Shown in pieces: positions 38,948 through 48,137 of a DNA stretch of 64,000 nt; positions within the stretch are counted from its first letter, which is position 1; every line of letters starts with the position of its first letter. Position numbers and translations under genes: made by a program. The notes under the pieces were generated by a model. The model ran no database searches. It was not told where the DNA came from and saw only the letters and a program-made list of their open reading frames with translations. This stretch comes from Aeromicrobium chenweiae. Lineage in GTDB: Bacteria > Actinomycetota > Actinomycetes > Propionibacteriales > Nocardioidaceae. Where the stretch lies: assembly GCF_003065605.1 (NCBI RefSeq), contig NZ_CP026952.1, positions 2,480,001 to 2,544,000 on the forward strand, in the 5' to 3' direction.

Positions 38948-39869
38948 AACGGATCCTCGGGTCGAGAACGGCGTACAGCAGGTCGACGATCAGGCTCATG
39001 AACACGTAGATCATGACCATGACCGCGACGACCGTGACCGTGACCGGCGCGTCGCCACGGTTGACGGCCTGGAAGGCGAGATTGCCGATCCCCTGCACGT
39101 TGAAGATGCCCTCGGTGATGATGGCGCCCGCCATCAGCGATCCGAGGTTGATGCCGATGTAGGTCACGACCGGCACCAGGGAGTTGCGCAGCACGTGGTT
39201 GCGGATGACCGCGCCCTCCGGCAGGCCCTTGGCCCGCGCGGTGCGCACGTGGTCTGCGGTGAGGTTGTTGGCGACCGACGTGCGGGTCAGGCGGGTCGTG
39301 GTCGCGATGTTGGCGATGGCCAGCACGAAGGCGGGCAGCAGCAGCTTGCTGATCGTCCAGTCGCCACCGACGGTCGGCGGGAAGAAGCCGAACTTGACGC
39401 CGAACAGGAACTGCAGGACGAAGCCGACCACGAAGATCGGCACCGACAGCAGGATCAGCGAGATGACCAGTGTGACCGAGTCGAACCAGCCGTTGCGGCG
39501 CAGGCCGGCGATCGTGCCGACGACGATGCCGATGACGGCGTCCATCGCGAGGGCCATGAGGGCCAGCGTCGCGGTGACGGGCAGCGCGTTGCGGATCTTC
39601 TCGAAGACCGGCTGGCCGTCGAGCCCGACGAAGTCGGGGTTGAACGTCAGCACGTCCTTGAGGAAGTAGAGCCACTGCACGAGGAAGAAGTCGTTCAGGT
39701 GGTACTGGTCCCGGATGGCCTGCCGCACCTCGTCGGAGATCGGCTTGTTGCCGATCAGGCTGTTGATCGGGTCACCGGGACGCAGGAACACCAACGCATA
39801 GATGATGAGCGTGGCCCCGAGAAAAACCGGGATGGTCTGGAGCAGTCGCTTGGCGACGTACCACCACAC
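38940..39869 (-). CDS. Oligopeptide ABC transporter permease (OppB/DppB type)
   Basis: The 309-residue permease has the first helix at about 8-30 and five further helices. The docking loop is ADHVRTARAKGLPEGAVI, and the terminal segment ends LDPRIRYV, typical of DppB. The GTG at 39869 is preferred because AGGAGG (39874-39879) lies just upstream; an ATG at 39920 would add 17 residues unlike the family. Its stop overlaps the next permease start by 8 nt. Confidence 0.93.
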   Translation of the reverse strand: MWWYVAKRLLQTIPVFLGATLIIYALVFLRPGDPINSLIGNKPISDEVRQAIRDQYHLNDFFLVQWLYFLKDVLTFNPDFVGLDGQPVFEKIRNALPVTATLALMALAMDAVIGIVVGTIAGLRRNGWFDSVTLVISLILLSVPIFVVGFVLQFLFGVKFGFFPPTVGGDWTISKLLLPAFVLAIANIATTTRLTRTSVANNLTADHVRTARAKGLPEGAVIRNHVLRNSLVPVVTYIGINLGSLMAGAIITEGIFNVQGIGNLAFQAVNRGDAPVTVTVVAVMVMIYVFMSLIVDLLYAVLDPRIRYV

Positions 39870-39954
39870 GAGGCCTCCTGGGATGTGAAGGATGGGCTGG
39901 AGCACGGTCACCTGGTCCAAGTGACATGGTGCACCCAGTACGGACGCGGCGCAC

Positions 39955-39982
39955 GGGGGCAGCCCTGGTGAGGGCTGCCCCC
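39955..39982 (-). terminator. Hairpin between binding-protein and permease genes
   Basis: A perfect 12-bp stem (39955-39966 with 39971-39982) and 4-nt loop lies 48 nt after the binding-protein stop and well before the permease start. Such mid-operon hairpins protect or partly terminate the binding-protein message, giving excess binding protein over permease. Confidence 0.7.
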
Positions 39983-40030
39983 GCGGCCGATGTTGCCGGT
40001 GTTGCTGCTTGCTTCGTCAGAGCTGTGGAG

Positions 40031-41683
40031 CTACTTCGTCAGAGCGTAGTAGTCCGGCTTCTGCTTCCAGTTGAACTCGAAGTCCTTCAGGTCCGTCGTG
40101 GTCACAGCAGTCGCGTTCTGGTACCACAGCGGGATCGCCGGCAGGTCCTTCAGCAGGACCGTCTGGGCCTCGCTGATGATCTTGTACCGGTCGTCGCCCT
40201 TGGTGGCGGCAGCCTGAGCGATCAGCTTGTCGAAGTCCTTGTTGCTGTAGTCGCCGTCGTTCGAGCCGGCGCCCGTGCCGTAGATCGGGCCGAGGTAGTT
40301 GAGCATCGACGGGTAGTCCGCCTGCCAACCGGTACGGAACGCGGTCTTGATCGTGCGGTCGGTGACGACCGTGCGCAGCTCGTCGAACGTCGGGTACGCC
40401 TTCGGCGCGGCGTCGATGCCCAGCGTGTTCTTGATCTGGTTGGCCATCGCCTCGGAGAACTCCTTGTTGCCCGCTCCGTCGTTGTTGTAGGCGATCTCGA
40501 ACTTGCCGTCCCACTTGGCGATCTTGTCAGCGTCGGCCCACTTCTTCTTGGCCTCGTCCGCGTTGAACTTCAGCACCTCGTTGCCGGGCACCTTGTCGGT
40601 CCAGCCATCGAGCACCGGCGACGTGAAGTCGCTGGCGGGGGTACGAGCGTTGTTGAAGATCTTCTCGGTGATCTCGGGACGGTTGATCGACATCGAGATC
40701 GCCGCACGCCGCAGCTCGCCCTCTTCACCCTTGAAGTGCGCGAGGCGCTCGGGGATCGTGACCGAGGAGAAGCTCGAGCCAGGCTCGTTGTACGCCTTGA
40801 CGCCCGAGTCGCTCTCGAACGTGGTCAGGGCGCTCGGCGGGACCTGGTCCAGGACGTCGAGGTTGCCCGACTGGACGTCGGTGTAGGCGGCGTCGGTCGA
40901 GTTGTAGAACTTGAAGACCAGGCCACCGTTCTTCGGCTTGTGGATGCCCTTGTAGTCCGGGTTGGGCTCCATGGAGATCTGCTTGTTCTTCTCCCAGCCG
41001 CTCTTGGTCAGCTTGTACGGGCCGTTGCCGATCGGGGCGTCACCGTATGCCTTGGTGATCTTGCCCGACTCGTCGTACGCGCTCTCCGGCACCGGCATGT
41101 ACGCCGAGTAGCCGAGACGCAGGGGGAAGTCCGACTCCGGCTCCTTCAGCGTGATGGAGAAGGAGGTGTCGTCGAGGACCTTCAGGCCCGAGACGGTGTC
41201 GGAGCCCTTCTCGGTGTTGCCGACCTCGTCGGTGCCCTTGATCGGGTAGAAGAAGTAGTTGTTCAGCTGCTTGTTCGCCGGGTTGGCGCCGTAGTTCCAT
41301 GCCTTGACGAACGACTCGGCGGTGACGGGCGAGCCGTCGGTGAACTTCCAGCCGTCCTTGAGCTTGACGGTCCAGACGGTGCTGTCCCCGTTGGCCTCGA
41401 TGGAGTCGGCGACCTCGTTGGAGACCGATCCGTCGGTGTTGTAGGCCACCAGGCCGGAGAAGAGGTTGTCGAGCGGATCTCCGCCACCGACCTCGTTCGT
41501 TGCGGTCGGGATCAGCGGGTTCTGCGGGTTGGTGCCGTAGACCGAGATGATCGAGTCGGTCGAACCGCCGCCGCCCTCGCTCTTCTTGTCGTCGTCACTT
41601 CCACCACCGCAAGCAGCCAGTGTCAGGCTGCCGGCCGCGATCAACGCCACACCCGCGAGGCGGGTACGCCGAGAGAGTCGCAT
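40031..41683 (-). CDS. Oligopeptide ABC transporter substrate-binding lipoprotein
   Basis: The 550-residue protein has a lipoprotein signal peptide: basic RLSRRTRLA, hydrophobic GVALIAAGSL, and lipobox LAAC with Cys25. A Gly/Ser/Asp/Lys-rich linker follows. The body is a DppA/OppA-type (SBP_bac_5) fold, with TDGSPVTAESFVKAWNYG and the late QADYPSMLNYLGPI blocks. It captures peptides outside the membrane for the permeases downstream. The ATG at 41683 has an ideal AGGAGG 6-7 nt upstream. The peptide class is unknown. Confidence 0.95.
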   Translation of the reverse strand: MRLSRRTRLAGVALIAAGSLTLAACGGGSDDDKKSEGGGGSTDSIISVYGTNPQNPLIPTATNEVGGGDPLDNLFSGLVAYNTDGSVSNEVADSIEANGDSTVWTVKLKDGWKFTDGSPVTAESFVKAWNYGANPANKQLNNYFFYPIKGTDEVGNTEKGSDTVSGLKVLDDTSFSITLKEPESDFPLRLGYSAYMPVPESAYDESGKITKAYGDAPIGNGPYKLTKSGWEKNKQISMEPNPDYKGIHKPKNGGLVFKFYNSTDAAYTDVQSGNLDVLDQVPPSALTTFESDSGVKAYNEPGSSFSSVTIPERLAHFKGEEGELRRAAISMSINRPEITEKIFNNARTPASDFTSPVLDGWTDKVPGNEVLKFNADEAKKKWADADKIAKWDGKFEIAYNNDGAGNKEFSEAMANQIKNTLGIDAAPKAYPTFDELRTVVTDRTIKTAFRTGWQADYPSMLNYLGPIYGTGAGSNDGDYSNKDFDKLIAQAAATKGDDRYKIISEAQTVLLKDLPAIPLWYQNATAVTTTDLKDFEFNWKQKPDYYALTK

Positions 41684-41784
41684 GGATTCCTCCTGTGTTT
41701 GTCCGGTGCGCGCTGGCGCGCGCCCCCTTATGCCTATCACCGTGATCCAGCCCGCAAACAGCGCGGGGGCCTTGCTTAACCAAG

Positions 41785-41804
41785 TTGACACCAAACAATG
41801 TCAA
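41785..41804 (-). promoter_or_regulatory. Inverted repeat upstream of the binding-protein gene
   Basis: TTGACACCAAACAATGTCAA is a perfect 6-bp inverted repeat with an 8-nt centre, about 100 nt before the start at 41683. On the coding strand TTGACA can also serve as a -35; no strong -10 stands out. It may be an operator overlapping the promoter. Confidence 0.4.
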
Positions 41805-41863
41805 TAGCCCGCCAGGGTCATAGGCACTGGTCAGGCCGAGTGACTGGTTGTCTTGCACGCACG

Positions 41864-41898
41864 ACGCCCGGCCCCCGCTGGACGCGGTGACCGGGCGT
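41864..41898 (-). terminator. Hairpin after etfA
   Basis: ACGCCCGG (41864-41871) pairs with CCGGGCGT (41891-41898) around an 19-nt GC-rich loop, 15 nt past the etfA stop. It is a plausible terminator of etfBA. Confidence 0.55.
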
Positions 41899-41912
41899 GT
41901 GAGGTGACGGTG

Positions 41913-42860
41913 TCAGCCCTTGCGCTTCTTGACCTCATCGGTCGCCTGCGGGAGGACGGCCTTGAGGTCGCCCACGACGCCGAAGTCGACGAGCTCGAAG
42001 ATCGGCGCCTCGTCGTCCTTGTTGATCGCGATGATGGTCTTGGACGTCTGCATGCCGGCGCGGTGCTGGATGGCACCGGAGATACCGTTGGCGACGTACA
42101 GCTGCGGCGAGACCGTCTTGCCGGTCTGGCCGACCTGGAAGCTGTGCGGGTACCAGCCGGAGTCGACCGCCGCGCGGGACGCGCCCACGGCAGCACCGAG
42201 GCTGTCGGCGAACGCCTCGACCTCGGTGAAGTCGCCACCGGTGCCACGTCCGCCGGAGACCACGATCGCGGCCTCGGTCAGCTCGGGACGGCCCGAGGCC
42301 TCCTTGACCTTCGTCGAGGTGACCTTCGCGGTCTTGGCGGCGTCCGAGATCTCGGCCGTCTTGGCCTCGACCGTTCCGGCGCCGTCAGCGGCCTCGGGGG
42401 TCGTGGAGTTCGGCTTGACCGTGATGATCGGCGCGCCCTTGGTGACCTGTGACTTCACCGTGAAGTTGCCGGCGAAGACCGACTGCGTCGTGGTGACGGT
42501 GTCGCCGTCGGCCTGGACGTCGACCGCGTCGCTGATCCAGCCGGACTCGGTCTTCAGGGCCACGCGGGCGCTGATCTCCTTGCCCTCGGTGCTGGCACCC
42601 ACCAGGACCGCGGCCGGCGACGTCTCGGAGACGAGCTGGGCGAGGGCCTCGGCCTTGGGGCCGACCAGGAAGTCGGCGTAGACGGAGTCGTCGTACGTGT
42701 AGATCTTCTCGGCGCCGTACTGCTTGAGGGTGTCGGTGTCGGCGGCGCCGAACACGACGGCCGACGGCTCACCGATGCGGCGGGCGATCGTCAGCAGCTC
42801 CAGCGAGGGCTTGGTGACCTTGCCGTCGGGAGCGTCGATGAGGACGAGTACTTCAGTCAT
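41913..42860 (-). CDS. etfA: Electron transfer flavoprotein subunit alpha
   Basis: The 315-residue protein has the two-domain EtfA layout. An N-terminal nucleotide-binding-like domain (VLVLIDAPDGKVTKPSLE) is followed by a C-terminal FAD domain with VVSGGRGTGGDF, GASRAAVDSGWYPHSFQVGQTGKTV (residues about 222-246; key residues SRAAVD and QVGQTGKTV) and GISGAIQHRAGM. It holds FAD and passes electrons from acyl-CoA and other dehydrogenases to the quinone pool. It is 15 nt downstream of etfB. Confidence 0.97.
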   Translation of the reverse strand: MTEVLVLIDAPDGKVTKPSLELLTIARRIGEPSAVVFGAADTDTLKQYGAEKIYTYDDSVYADFLVGPKAEALAQLVSETSPAAVLVGASTEGKEISARVALKTESGWISDAVDVQADGDTVTTTQSVFAGNFTVKSQVTKGAPIITVKPNSTTPEAADGAGTVEAKTAEISDAAKTAKVTSTKVKEASGRPELTEAAIVVSGGRGTGGDFTEVEAFADSLGAAVGASRAAVDSGWYPHSFQVGQTGKTVSPQLYVANGISGAIQHRAGMQTSKTIIAINKDDEAPIFELVDFGVVGDLKAVLPQATDEVKKRKG

Positions 42861-42875
42861 GTGTCAGTGCCCTTC

Positions 42876-43655
42876 TCAGACGAACTTCTTGGCGGCGAGG
42901 AACTCGACGAGCTTGGCGCCGCCGTCTCCCTCGTCCGTGACGATCTCACCGGCGGTGCGCGGCGGACGGGGCTCGTACGACTCGACCTTGGTCCAGGCGT
43001 TGTCGAGGCCGACCGAGGACGCGTCGACGCCGATGTCCTCCAGCGTCCACTCCTCCACCGGCTTCTTCTTCGCGGCCATGATGCCCTTGAAGGACGGGTA
43101 GCGGGCCTCACCGGTCTGGTCGGTCACCGAGACGACGAGCTTGCCCGACGCCTCGATCTCCTGCGTCGCGACGTCGCCGTCGCGGCGGATCTTGACCGTG
43201 TCGCCGTCGACCGTGATCTCCGAGGCGAACGTGACGGCCGGCAGGCCGAGGCGCTCGGCCACCAGCGTCGGGACGACACCCAGGCCGCCGTCGGTCGAGG
43301 CCATGCCGAAGAACACCAGGTCGTACTCGAGCTTCTCGATCGCCTTGGCGAGGATCAGCGACGTCGCGAAGGCGTCCGAGCCGTGGATCGCGTCGTCCTG
43401 CACGTGGACACCGGCGTCAGCGCCCATCTGCAGCGCCTTGCGCACCGCGTCAGCCGCGTCCTCGGGGCCGACGGTCAGGACGGTGACCTCACCGTCACCG
43501 GCCTCGACGACCTGGAGCGCCTGCTCGACCGCGTACTCGTCGAGCTCTGACAGCAGACCGTCGACGCCCTCGCGATCGACGGTGTTATCGGCGCTGAAGT
43601 TCCGGTCTGCGGTCGCATCCGGCACGTACTTCACAGCGACAACGATTTTGGTCAC
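42876..43655 (-). CDS. etfB: Electron transfer flavoprotein subunit beta
   Basis: The 259-residue protein is EtfB, which binds AMP and docks the dehydrogenase partners. It begins TKIVVAVKYVPD, has the LSELDEYAVEQALQV block and the family region ASTDGGLGVVPTLVAERLGLP. The start is GTG 43655 after a strong AGGAGG. In other actinobacteria etfBA is encoded close to iscS/mnmA; here about 23 kb of unrelated DNA intervenes. Two hairpins lie in the upstream region. Confidence 0.97.
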   Translation of the reverse strand: MTKIVVAVKYVPDATADRNFSADNTVDREGVDGLLSELDEYAVEQALQVVEAGDGEVTVLTVGPEDAADAVRKALQMGADAGVHVQDDAIHGSDAFATSLILAKAIEKLEYDLVFFGMASTDGGLGVVPTLVAERLGLPAVTFASEITVDGDTVKIRRDGDVATQEIEASGKLVVSVTDQTGEARYPSFKGIMAAKKKPVEEWTLEDIGVDASSVGLDNAWTKVESYEPRPPRTAGEIVTDEGDGGAKLVEFLAAKKFV

Positions 43656-43682
43656 GAGGACCCTCCTGTGAATTCTGGGTCA

Positions 43683-43702
43683 CGACGCCCAGTCGGGCGT
43701 CG
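43683..43702 (-). other. Hairpin in the etfB leader
   Basis: CGACGCCC and GGGCGTCG form a perfect 8-bp stem with a 4-nt loop, 28 nt before the etfB start. It could affect translation, or be the last element of the upstream coiled-coil operon. Confidence 0.45.
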
Positions 43703-43731
43703 CGGCAGTCTGGGACTGTTCGGGGCCCCGT

Positions 43732-43753
43732 CCCGTGCCGACGTGGGCACGGG
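43732..43753 (-). terminator. Hairpin after the coiled-coil genes
   Basis: CCCGTGCC and GGCACGGG form an 8-bp stem with a 6-nt loop, 109 nt after the coiled-coil gene stop and 77 nt before etfB. It may terminate the upstream transcript. The DNA between 43,754 and 43,861 has only possible promoter boxes and no gene. Confidence 0.4.
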
Positions 43754-43861
43754 GTTAGGTGCCCCTACTTCACGTGCATGTTACCCAGCCGTAGTAATGG
43801 GGGCGATATCTGCGCGGCATGGGGTAAGTCACACGACAGCCCCCGCGCCGGCCTCGCCCGG

Positions 43862-45376
43862 TCAGTCGTCGATGCGCGACCGGAGGAACCACTGAGCGGA
43901 CACACCGACGACGAGGTAGGCGATCGACCCGGCACCCCAGGCCACGAGCGACTCCTTCACCTCCGCGTCGGTGCCGGAGAAGGAGACAGCGTCCCGCAGC
44001 GGCCCGACCAGGACGTCGCAGGCCGAGGACAGCGTGTCGTACGCCGAGCTGCCCTCCCCCGTGCCCAGCGCGACGACCAGGGCCCCCACGGCGAGAAGGA
44101 ACGAGCAGATGAGACCGAGCGCGCCGATCAGGCCCGCCAGGACGGAGATCGCCCGCTTGCTGCCGGCGGACCGGCCGGCGTCGACCGAGCCCTCACGACG
44201 CCGTTCGAGGAAGCTCTTCTTCGGTTCACGAGGCGGCTCGACGATGCGGTCCTGCTTGTCGGCGCGACGAGCCTGCCGCTCGTTGCGGGAGGCCTCCTTG
44301 GCCTCGGCCCGCTCCCGGCGGGCCGTCTCCTTGGCGCGCTGACGCGCCGAGCGCGCGGTCTCCTTGTGCTCCCCCGCCCGCTCGGCGCTCTGGGTGTCGA
44401 CTGCCTCGTCGGTGCTGTCCGGGACCAGGCTCGCGGCTCGCGCCCGGATCCGTTCCTCGTCGGCCGAGCGCCTCGATCCGTCGCGGCGCTGAGCCCCGCG
44501 TGCGGCGACGCGTGCCTCGCGGGCCGTCGGCTCCTCCGGCTGCGGGGCCGACTCCTCGTCCTGCGGCGGGGTGTCGCCGGCCTCCGGCGTCGAGTCGCCG
44601 GCCTCCGGCGTCGAGTCCTCGGACCGCGTCACTGCATCGTCGACCTCCGACGCCGGAACGGATGTCGGGTCGTGGACGATCATGACCTCGGGTGCGTGCT
44701 GCTCCGCGAGCTGGCTGTCGACCCGTGCAGCGGCCCGCGCCGCCGCGGCCTCGGCCACGCGGGCGGCCCGGGCCTTCGCCGCCGCCTCGCGGGCAGCCAC
44801 CCGCTCCGCACGGGCACGCTGCTTCGCCTCACGTGCGGTCTCGGCCGAGGTGTCCTCGCTCGTGGTGCCGGGCTCCGCCGCGCTCGGAGCACGGTCGCGC
44901 AGCCTCGCCTCCTTGGCCTCGACCCGCTCGCGCAGCTTGGCCTCCTTCGCCTCGTCGCGCGCACGACGGGCGGCCTCCTTCGCCTCGCGTCGGGCCCGGG
45001 CGGCCTCCTCACGCTGCCGCTGCCGCGCCTCCTTGGCCTCGTCCCGCTCGCGGCGGGCCGCAGCCTTGGCGGTCGCCTTGACGTCCTGGGGCCCGGGGTC
45101 CGCCGACGACGTGGACGTCGTCGAGCCCTCGAGCCCACCTGCCTCGGTCGATGCCGTCGTCTCGGCCGCCAGGGCCCAGTCGCCGGCGGTCGGCACCGAG
45201 CGGGTCAGACCGACGCCCGGCCTGGTGACGACAGGGCGCACGGACCCGGCGAGTCGGCCGGAGTCGGTCGAGCTCGGGTCCGTCCTCGCGGACGAGTCCG
45301 CTAGCGGTGTGGGTGCCTCACTTGCGTCGGACGACTCTTTTTTTGATCTTGGGGGCGAGGGCCCCGGACTCGTCAC
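43862..45376 (-). CDS. Charged coiled-coil protein with two C-terminal membrane helices
   Basis: The 504-residue protein is very rich in Ala, Arg, Glu and Lys. Two coiled-coil stretches (about 95-165 and 180-215) are followed by acidic Ser/Thr/Pro-rich linker ([13 protein letters not shown] near 255), a third basic helical stretch (about 285-390) and two membrane helices at about 406-434 and 480-497. No catalytic domain is seen. It starts at GTG 45376, inside the last 59 nt of the upstream gene. It could be translated separately or be the tail of a fused protein made by slippage at the A7 run (45338-45344). The function is unknown; a membrane-anchored scaffold is likely from composition. Confidence 0.6.
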   Translation of the reverse strand: MTSPGPSPPRSKKESSDASEAPTPLADSSARTDPSSTDSGRLAGSVRPVVTRPGVGLTRSVPTAGDWALAAETTASTEAGGLEGSTTSTSSADPGPQDVKATAKAAARRERDEAKEARQRQREEAARARREAKEAARRARDEAKEAKLRERVEAKEARLRDRAPSAAEPGTTSEDTSAETAREAKQRARAERVAAREAAAKARAARVAEAAAARAAARVDSQLAEQHAPEVMIVHDPTSVPASEVDDAVTRSEDSTPEAGDSTPEAGDTPPQDEESAPQPEEPTAREARVAARGAQRRDGSRRSADEERIRARAASLVPDSTDEAVDTQSAERAGEHKETARSARQRAKETARRERAEAKEASRNERQARRADKQDRIVEPPREPKKSFLERRREGSVDAGRSAGSKRAISVLAGLIGALGLICSFLLAVGALVVALGTGEGSSAYDTLSSACDVLVGPLRDAVSFSGTDAEVKESLVAWGAGSIAYLVVGVSAQWFLRSRIDD

Positions 45377-48137
45377 TCACCTCCTCGGGCAAGTCTTCCG
45401 CGGGCTGGTGCTTTGTCCGTGCCTCGTCGAGGTACTCGTCGAGCAGCGGCGCGGGTGCGGCCAGCGGCGCCGCGGACGCCTGGTTGGCCATGACGATGTG
45501 TGCCTGCGCCACCCGCTCGGCCTCGGCCTCGGCGGCGGCAACCCACTCGAGGGCCGTGCGCTCGGCCTCCTGGAGCTTCTCCTCCGCTGCCGACCGGGCC
45601 GCGGCGACGGCCTGGCTGAGGCGATCCTGCGCATCGCGCTTGGACTGCAGGGTCACCCGCTCAGCCTCGGCCTGGGCCGCGACGATCCGCTCGCGGGCCT
45701 CCTCCTGGGACTTCTCCGCGACCCGCCGGGCCTCCGCCTGGGCGGCGGTGATGCGGGCGGCGGCGTCGCGCTCGGCCTGGGCGACCTTGCGCTCGGCGTC
45801 ACGGCGGGCAGCCTCGACGTCGCTCGCGAGCTTGCGCTCGGCCTCCTCGCGGGCTCGTGCCGCGGACCGGGCGGCCTCGGCAGCGTCGGCTGCGACCCGC
45901 TCGGCCTCGGCCTGCGCCGCGCGGATCTTCTCGGCGGCGAGGTTCTCGGCCTCGGCCAGCTTGGCGGCGGCCTCGGCGCGTTCTGCCTCGGCGTCCTTCG
46001 CGAGCTTGTCGGCCTCCTGGTTCGCTCGGGCGACGAGGGCCTTGGCCTCGTCGCGCTCCCGCGCGAGCTGGGCGGCCGCCTCCTGGTGACGCCTCGCCGC
46101 CTCGGCGGCCAGACGATCGGCCTCGACCTTGGCGGCGACCAGCTTCTCCTCGGCGGCGCGCTCGGCATCGGCGACCCGGACGGCGATCGCGACCCGTTCG
46201 GCCGCGGTCTCCTGGGCGAACTTCTCGGCCTCGGCCTTCGCCGCGGCGACGTGGCTCGCGGCCGACTCCTCGGCCTCCTTGACCGTGCGCTCGGACTCCG
46301 CTCTGACCTCGGCGAGCCGGTTGTCGGCCTCCTCGCGCTCCCGGGCCAGCTGGTCCCTCGCCGCCTCGCGGTCGGCGGCGGCCTGCGCGGCGACCTGCTC
46401 GGCCTCGGCCTGCGCCGCGGCGACGTGGCTGGCCGACGTCCGCTCGGCCTCGGCCACGATCCGCTCGGCGTGTGCCTTCACCTCGGCGAGCCGGGTGTCG
46501 GCCGCCTCCCGCTCACGGGCCAGCTGAGCCAGTGCCGCCTCGCGGTCGGCCGCGGCACGCGCGGCGACCTGCTCGGCCTCGGCCCGGGCGGCCTCGATCC
46601 GACGCTGGGCATCCTGCTCGGCAGCCTCGAGACGACGCTGTGCCGCCTCCTCGGCAGCCTTCTCGGCCTCGGCGAGACGGCGTTCGGCCGTCACCTTGGC
46701 CTCGGCCTCGGCCTGGTCGGCGACGCGGCGCGCCTCGGCCTCTGCCCGCTCGATGCGCTGCTGCGCCTCCTCCTCAGCCTTGGCCTTGGCCGCTGCGACC
46801 CGCTCGTCGGCAGCCTTCTGCAGCTCGGCGATCTTCGCCGCGGCCGCCTCACGCTCCCGCTCGATCTCGGCGGTGACCCGGTCGGCCTCCTGCCGCGCGG
46901 CGCTGACCCGCTCCGCGGCGGCCTGCTCGGCGGCCCGCAGCCTGGCGGTCGAGACCTCGCGCTGGGCGGCCTCGTCCGCGCTCAGCCGGGCGGTGACCTC
47001 CGCACGCTCACGCGCCGCCTCCTCCATCAGGCGGGCAGCCTCGGCGCGAGCCGCGGCGACGCGCTGCTGGGCGGCGGCGCTGGCCGCAGCGAGCTTCTCG
47101 GCGAACGTCACGGTGGGCGCGGGCGCCTCGGCGGCCGGCGGCGCCACCGGACGGGGCTCGGACGGGGACGGCTCCTCTGCGACCCGCTCGGGCTCTCGGA
47201 CGGGGACCGGCTCGGGGGTGTTGACGATGGTCTCGATGACGCGCTCCTCGACCACGACCGGCTCGGGCGTGGGCTCCTCGGTGGCCTCAGCCTCGGGCTC
47301 GGGGGTGGGCTCGGGCTCGGGGGTGGGCTCCGGCTCGGGCTCGGGGGTGGGCTCCGGCTCGGGCTCGGGGGTGGGCTCCGGCTCGACGACGGGCTCGGGC
47401 TCGGCGACGGGCTCGGGCTCCGCGACGGGCTCGGGCTCCGCCACGGGCTCCGGCTCGCTCGCCTGCACCTCCGGTGTCGTCTCCTCGGCGTCCTGCAGGA
47501 GCTGCGCAGCGGTGGGGGCGCCGCCGAAGGCGAACGGCGAGGGAGCCTTCGGCTGCGGCTCCGGTTCCGGTTCGGGTTCGACCTGGGCGGCCCGCTGCGT
47601 CGGCGCAGCATCTGGGACCTCGTCGCGGACCACGGCCATCGGCTGGGTGTCCTCCGCCTGCACCTGCGGCTGGGGCTCCGGCTCCGGACGGTCCGGAGGG
47701 ATCGCGGCGGCCTCTCGAGCGGCCTCGAGCTTCTCGGCCAGCGTCTTCTCGGCCGACGGCTCGCGACGCGAGGAGTCGGAGCCACGGACGGACTGGCGCT
47801 TCTGGGCGGCGGCGGCCTTGGCGGCCGCCCGATCGGCGCGACGCTTGTCCGCTGCGGCCTGGCGCGCGGCCCGGGCGGCGGCGCGTCGAGCACGCGGGCT
47901 GTCGTCCTCGTCGGGCTCCTGGTCCCGCGTCGAGGCCCCGTCGGCGCGTGCCGTGTCGCGACCGGCGGCGTCGTCCGACGCGGACCGGACGTCGGTGCCG
48001 TCGCTGCCCGGCGCCGTGCGCGCGGCCGCGGCGGCGCGTGCGCCGTCGCCCTCGTCGTGCGCGAGCATCTCGGCGGCGACCTGCAACGGGTCGGCCCGGC
48101 GTCGCTCGACCGGCTGGTTTGACTGCGAGTCCGTCAT
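45318..48137 (-). CDS. Giant Ala/Glu/Arg-rich coiled-coil protein with EP repeats
   Basis: The 939-residue protein has no enzymatic motif. An N-terminal Ala/Arg-rich region (about 1-135) leads to an acidic Pro/Glu stretch of [12 protein letters not shown]-type repeats (about 227-285) and then a nearly continuous coiled coil from about 345 to 905. Two tandem 58-residue modules lie in that rod (46227-46574). It ends in a basic tail, KKRVVRRK. Long rods with repeated modules and an intrinsically flexible N-terminus recall actinobacterial polar or cytoskeletal proteins such as Scy and FilP, but no homology can be claimed. It shares the A7 overlap with the membrane-anchored partner. Confidence 0.7.
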   Translation of the reverse strand: MTDSQSNQPVERRRADPLQVAAEMLAHDEGDGARAAAAARTAPGSDGTDVRSASDDAAGRDTARADGASTRDQEPDEDDSPRARRAAARAARQAAADKRRADRAAAKAAAAQKRQSVRGSDSSRREPSAEKTLAEKLEAAREAAAIPPDRPEPEPQPQVQAEDTQPMAVVRDEVPDAAPTQRAAQVEPEPEPEPQPKAPSPFAFGGAPTAAQLLQDAEETTPEVQASEPEPVAEPEPVAEPEPVAEPEPVVEPEPTPEPEPEPTPEPEPEPTPEPEPTPEPEAEATEEPTPEPVVVEERVIETIVNTPEPVPVREPERVAEEPSPSEPRPVAPPAAEAPAPTVTFAEKLAAASAAAQQRVAAARAEAARLMEEAARERAEVTARLSADEAAQREVSTARLRAAEQAAAERVSAARQEADRVTAEIEREREAAAAKIAELQKAADERVAAAKAKAEEEAQQRIERAEAEARRVADQAEAEAKVTAERRLAEAEKAAEEAAQRRLEAAEQDAQRRIEAARAEAEQVAARAAADREAALAQLAREREAADTRLAEVKAHAERIVAEAERTSASHVAAAQAEAEQVAAQAAADREAARDQLAREREEADNRLAEVRAESERTVKEAEESAASHVAAAKAEAEKFAQETAAERVAIAVRVADAERAAEEKLVAAKVEADRLAAEAARRHQEAAAQLARERDEAKALVARANQEADKLAKDAEAERAEAAAKLAEAENLAAEKIRAAQAEAERVAADAAEAARSAARAREEAERKLASDVEAARRDAERKVAQAERDAAARITAAQAEARRVAEKSQEEARERIVAAQAEAERVTLQSKRDAQDRLSQAVAAARSAAEEKLQEAERTALEWVAAAEAEAERVAQAHIVMANQASAAPLAAPAPLLDEYLDEARTKHQPAEDLPEEVSDESGALAPKIKKRVVRRK
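45338..45344 (-). other. A7 run at the overlap of the two coiled-coil genes
   Basis: The coding strand reads ATC AAA AAA AGA GTC near the end of the 939-residue protein. Seven consecutive A residues and the codons AAA, AAA and AGA are very rare in this genome, which prefers AAG and CGC/CGG. Loss of one A would fuse the two genes into one ORF reading AAA GAG TCG TCC. The run is the only obvious point where slippage could join them. Confidence 0.55.
46227..46574 (-). repeat. Tandem 58-residue coiled-coil repeat
   Basis: Two 174-bp units (46574-46401 and 46400-46227) encode modules starting [14 protein letters not shown] and [14 protein letters not shown] and ending [12 protein letters not shown] and [12 protein letters not shown]. 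Similarity is high at DNA and protein level. Further degenerate copies continue on both sides, suggesting growth of the rod by duplication. Confidence 0.7.
47291..47460 (-). repeat. Low-complexity Pro/Glu coding repeat
   Basis: Tandem GGCTCGGGCTC-like units encode [10 protein letters not shown] and [15 protein letters not shown] on the minus strand. The segment forms a stiff acidic linker in the giant coiled-coil protein and may vary in copy number between strains. Confidence 0.75.

Noticed and set aside
47291-47460. Regular repeats that could suggest a CRISPR array
   Set aside because: The units are contiguous and in frame, coding for Pro/Glu repeats, with no spacers and no cas genes.
44571-48122. 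1183-codon plus-strand open frame
   Set aside because: It mirrors the Ala/Glu-rich coiled-coil genes. The Leu/Gly/Ser-rich product is what antisense of GCG/GAG repeats gives, and no ribosome binding site or family motif was found.
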